DNA of 25,623 nt from Nanohaloarchaea archaeon PL-Br10_U2g5. GTDB lineage: Archaea; Halobacteriota; Halobacteria; Halobacteriales; Haloferacaceae. Location: positions 1-25,623 of the forward strand of contig LKMY01000002.1 of NCBI GenBank assembly GCA_001564205.1, read 5' to 3'. Below the pieces are notes generated by a model. That model searched no databases. It had not been told where the DNA came from and saw only the letters and a list, made by a program, of their open reading frames with translations. Positions 23,094 to 25,623 of the stretch are shown here, piece by piece; within the stretch, counting starts at the first letter, position 1, and each line of letters begins with the position of its first letter. The translations under genes were made by a program, and so were the position numbers.

Positions 23094-24104
23094 ATGCCAT
23101 CCCGGTCGGATCCGGTCGAGTCCCGCGCGGACGACGACCGCGACCTCTACGACATCGCCACGTGGGAGGAGCGGACCTCTCTCGACGGGCTCTCAGTCGC
23201 GCTGTACTGGCTCATCACTCGGTCGGCGAAGGTGCTGGTCGTGGCTGTCGCGCTCATCGCGCTCCTTCTCATCCTCGGCTCGTTCGGGCTCGGGCTCCTC
23301 TTCGATCCCGCCGTCGCGATGCTGGTCGGGCTCTCGGCGATCCCGGCGTTCGGGCTCGCCGCGTACGTGTACGTCTCGGATGTCACCACGGGCGAGCCGC
23401 TCTCGCTGCTCGTCGCGACGTTTCTCCTCTCGATCCTGACCGCGACGTTCGCGGCGATCCTCAACAGCGTCGCACAGCCGTACTTCGAGCCGCTCGGCTT
23501 CCTCGGTCTCGTCCTCTTCTTTTTCGTGATCGTCGGACCGGTCGAGGAGACGGTGAAGCTGCTCGCAGTCCGACTGTACGCGTACACGGACGACCGGTTC
23601 GACGCGGTCATCGACGGCGCCGTGTACGGGGCGATCGCCGGGCTCGGCTTCGTCGTCATCGAGAACCTCGTGTACATCGCACAAACCGTCGAACTAGAGG
23701 AGCTGACCTTCGGCGTTTCCGCGCTCGGTGCGGGCGACGGGATCACCGCGATCCGCGCGCTGGCCGGCCCCGGCCACGTCATCTACTCGGCGTTCGCGGG
23801 CTATTACCTCGGGCTCGCGAAGTTCAACCCCGACAATCGCGGACCGATCGTCGTGAAAGGGCTCATTGTCGCCGCCGCGATCCACGCGCTGTACAACACC
23901 CTCGTCGGCCCGGTCGTCACGGTGCTTTCCGTGGTCACCGGGCTCCCACGCGTCCCGTCGCTGTTCTTGTTCGTCATCGTGTTCCAGGGCGCGTTCGGAT
24001 ACATCCTCTTACGAAAGATCTGGCGCTATCGGGACGCGTACCTCGAGACGCGGGACGCGGTCGAACCGGCGGTTGAGCCGGAACTCACCGAGTTCGAGGA
24101 CTAA
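23094..24104 (+). CDS. prsW: PrsW-family intramembrane metalloprotease
   Basis: 336-aa multi-pass membrane protein with about eight hydrophobic segments from residue 44 on. The four family motifs are all present: Glu151-Glu152-x-x-Lys155 (VEETVKLL), FVVIE190-N191, His228-x-x-x-Ser232 (GHVIYSAFAGYYLG) and His264-x-x-x-Asn268 (IHALYN). These glutamate and histidine residues are thought to form a metal-dependent protease site within the membrane, as in the CAAX-protease superfamily. In Bacillus, PrsW cleaves the anti-sigma factor RsiW; archaea lack that system, so the substrate is unknown. The cytosolic N-terminus (1-35) and C-terminus (from ~310) are acidic. Start ATG chosen from the TATA-like box at 23064-23072. 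Confidence 0.9.
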   Translation: MPSRSDPVESRADDDRDLYDIATWEERTSLDGLSVALYWLITRSAKVLVVAVALIALLLILGSFGLGLLFDPAVAMLVGLSAIPAFGLAAYVYVSDVTTGEPLSLLVATFLLSILTATFAAILNSVAQPYFEPLGFLGLVLFFFVIVGPVEETVKLLAVRLYAYTDDRFDAVIDGAVYGAIAGLGFVVIENLVYIAQTVELEELTFGVSALGAGDGITAIRALAGPGHVIYSAFAGYYLGLAKFNPDNRGPIVVKGLIVAAAIHALYNTLVGPVVTVLSVVTGLPRVPSLFLFVIVFQGAFGYILLRKIWRYRDAYLETRDAVEPAVEPELTEFED

Positions 24105-24147
24105 CGGCGTCCGAGGACTACCGAGGAACCGTTCGACACTCCACCGC

Positions 24148-25128
24148 TCAGTTCGACGGCGTCTTCACTCGTGACCGGTCGCCCGTTCCCCCGGTGAGCG
24201 CGCTTGCGAGCGCCCCCTTGACGACCACCTCATCGCCGAGTTCGGTGAGGCGAATCTCGGGAACGTTGATAAACACCATCTCGGCGAGCTTCTCGCGTAC
24301 CGGGTCGAGCACGCGCTCGGGGTTGTTGAGCGCGACGGCGCCGCCGACGCTCACGACGATCGGCGCGTACGCGTGAATGACGTTCGCGATCCCCATCGCG
24401 TTCCAGTGAGCGACTTGCGCGATCACGTGGTCCGCGAACGCGTCCTCGCCCGCCGCCTCGAACACGTCGACCGCGGAGAAGTCGGGGTCCTCGACCGGAA
24501 GCACCGTTTCGACCGGGTCCTCTTCGTGAAGTTCGAGGGCGTACTCCGGGATGTTGTTGCCCGAGCAGTACCCCTCCCAGTGGCCGTCGAGCCCGCAGCC
24601 GCAGGTCATGAACCCGTGCGGATCGACCGTCATGTGGCCCACCTCGCCGGCGTTGCCGTCCCACCCGGAGAGCACGTTACCGTCGACGGCGACTCCGGCG
24701 CCGATCCCGGAGGAGATGGTGAGATACACCATGTCGTCGGGGTTGCGCTCCATGTGGAATCGTTCGCCGATGACGCCCGCAATGGTGTCGTTGTGGAGGT
24801 GGACCTCGTCGGTGTCGAGCAGCTGTGAGACCGGGCCGACCAGCGGGATGCGCTCGACGGTGTCCGGGAGATTCGCCGGTCCCTGAACCACGCCCGCGGC
24901 GAGATCGAGGGGACCGATCGACCCGATCCCGGCCGCGACGACCGACGACGGTTCCACGTCGGCGTTCGTACACGCGCCGCGAACGACGCTCAACACGGCC
25001 TCCGTGACGGCGATCCCGTTCGGTCCACGAGGGGTTCCCCTCGACTCCGATCCGAGGATCGTCGCCGTCTCGTCGCCGACGACCGCCCGGACGTTCGTCG
25101 CCCCGAGGTCGACGCCCACGTAATGCAT
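24148..25128 (-). CDS. ROK-family sugar kinase (glucokinase-like)
   Basis: 326-aa ATP-dependent sugar kinase of the ROK family. Phosphate loop: VGVDLGATNVRAVVGDE (4-20, Asp7). Sugar-binding and catalytic region: HLHNDTIAGVIGE with general base Asp114, and SSGIGAGVAVDG (139-150). GNAGEVGHM (159-166) gives His165, the first zinc ligand. The usual zinc motif CxCGxxGCxE appears here as CGCGLDGHWEGYC: Cys176 and Cys178 are kept, the third cysteine is His183, and Cys188 follows. GGAVAL (second adenosine motif) is near residue 270. Glucose is the likeliest substrate, but N-acetyl-sugars or others cannot be excluded. The gene is monocistronic, with a TATA-like box at 25151-25159, and converges on the PrsW gene. 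Confidence 0.88.
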   Translation of the reverse strand: MHYVGVDLGATNVRAVVGDETATILGSESRGTPRGPNGIAVTEAVLSVVRGACTNADVEPSSVVAAGIGSIGPLDLAAGVVQGPANLPDTVERIPLVGPVSQLLDTDEVHLHNDTIAGVIGERFHMERNPDDMVYLTISSGIGAGVAVDGNVLSGWDGNAGEVGHMTVDPHGFMTCGCGLDGHWEGYCSGNNIPEYALELHEEDPVETVLPVEDPDFSAVDVFEAAGEDAFADHVIAQVAHWNAMGIANVIHAYAPIVVSVGGAVALNNPERVLDPVREKLAEMVFINVPEIRLTELGDEVVVKGALASALTGGTGDRSRVKTPSN

Positions 25129-25150
25129 CGGGTAAAACCGTGACCCGGCG

Positions 25151-25159
25151 TTACTTAAG
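25151..25159 (-). promoter_or_regulatory. TATA-like box for the ROK kinase
   Basis: CTTAAGTAA on the minus strand is centred 27 bases before the ATG at 25128, consistent with leaderless initiation. Confidence 0.55.
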
Positions 25160-25188
25160 CGGGCCGTTTTCGGAAATCTCTCGCGCGA

Positions 25189-25623
25189 CTACGCGGCGAC
25201 TTCGCGCACAAAGGTCACCGGACACGGTGCCGAGAGCATGACGTCTTGGGCGACGCTCCCGAACATCGCTTTTCCGGCCGGCGATCGTCGTCGGCCGCCA
25301 ACGACGATGCGGTCGGCTCCGATCGTCTCCGCCGCGGTGACGACCTCAGTGGCGTGGTCGCCGACTGCGCCACGCACGGAGTGCGTGACGCCCGCAGCGT
25401 CGAGGCTCTTCGAGAGCTCCCGAGTCGTCGTGTGACGTTTGGCGACCGCATTCGGCGTCGAGCCCTCGCTCGCGTCGTCGACGCCGAGCCGTGATCTGAC
25501 AGCATCAAACTCGTCGTTTGTGAACACGTGGGTCAACACGACCTCTGCCCCTGACGGCTCCGCGACCGCGATCGCCTCCTTTGCGAGCTGTTCGGTTCGT
25601 TTCTCGTCTTCGGTTCCGACGGC
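25189..25623 (-). CDS. Universal stress protein (5' end missing at window edge)
   Basis: The reading frame runs without a stop from the window edge (first visible codon GCC at 25623-25621) to TAG at 25189-25191, giving 144 visible residues. The start codon is outside the window; it begins AVGTEDEKRTEQLAKEA, which matches the second strand-helix of a UspA fold, so few residues are missing. The C-terminal nucleotide-binding pattern is present: ADRIVVGGRRRSPAGKAMFGSVAQDVMLSAPCPVTFVRE, the G-x2-G-x9-G-S signature of ATP-binding USPs. The in-frame GTG at 25539 is internal to the fold and not the true start. It is cytoplasmic and probably stress-linked. Confidence 0.88.
   Translation of the reverse strand, partial: AVGTEDEKRTEQLAKEAIAVAEPSGAEVVLTHVFTNDEFDAVRSRLGVDDASEGSTPNAVAKRHTTTRELSKSLDAAGVTHSVRGAVGDHATEVVTAAETIGADRIVVGGRRRSPAGKAMFGSVAQDVMLSAPCPVTFVREVAA

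Overview
The window is about 65% GC by eye. Its proteins are strongly acidic (Asp/Glu rich, Lys poor), and most genes have a TATA-like box 24-31 bases before the start codon with almost no leader. Together with the gene families present (COG1497 regulator, FAU-1, IS1341-type TnpB, archaeal CbiE, PUA protein of the COG2016 kind) this points to a haloarchaeon, probably Halorubrum or a close relative. The genus is inference. No rRNA, tRNA or CRISPR array was seen.

Layout, left to right. 1-4.9 kb: a winged-helix regulator (minus) diverging from a cobalt-precorrin-7 methyltransferase (cbiE); a two-anchor surface protein of unknown role; a 70-aa membrane protein whose stop codon abuts a convergent 49-aa membrane protein; then an overlapping gene pair, a VOC/glyoxalase-fold dioxygenase-like protein and an alpha/beta-hydrolase, resembling the bacterial MhqO-MhqD quinone-detoxification pair. 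4.9-12.9 kb: a tightly packed minus-strand operon of two PrkA-type kinases, a YeaH/YhbH (DUF444) VWA protein and a SpoVR/YcgB protein. This is the archaeal form of the yeaG-yeaH-ycgB stress module, here with a duplicated kinase. 13.3-15.1 kb: a DUF1028 Ntn-hydrolase-like protein and an endonuclease/exonuclease/phosphatase family protein. 15.17-16.58 kb: an IS200/IS605-type (IS1341) element with a catalytically intact TnpB and a strongly structured 3' end that looks like an omega RNA, inserted at the stop codon of a PUA-domain gene. 17.2-20.6 kb: a membrane-anchored 2Fe-2S ferredoxin, a CPA2 cation/proton antiporter with USP-type tails, and a small membrane protein with a 27-bp tandem duplication. 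20.7-25.6 kb: a NifU C-terminal-type protein, FAU-1 overlapping an unknown gene, a PrsW-family intramembrane protease, a ROK sugar kinase, and a universal stress protein cut by the right edge.

The genes do not form one pathway. Stress and envelope physiology recurs (PrkA/YeaH/SpoVR, USP domains, antiporter, PrsW, quinone detoxification). The two observations most worth following are the four-gene PrkA1-PrkA2-YeaH-SpoVR operon with a rearranged second kinase, and the TnpB element, whose hairpin array and inferred target pentamer let the pre-insertion site be reconstructed base by base.
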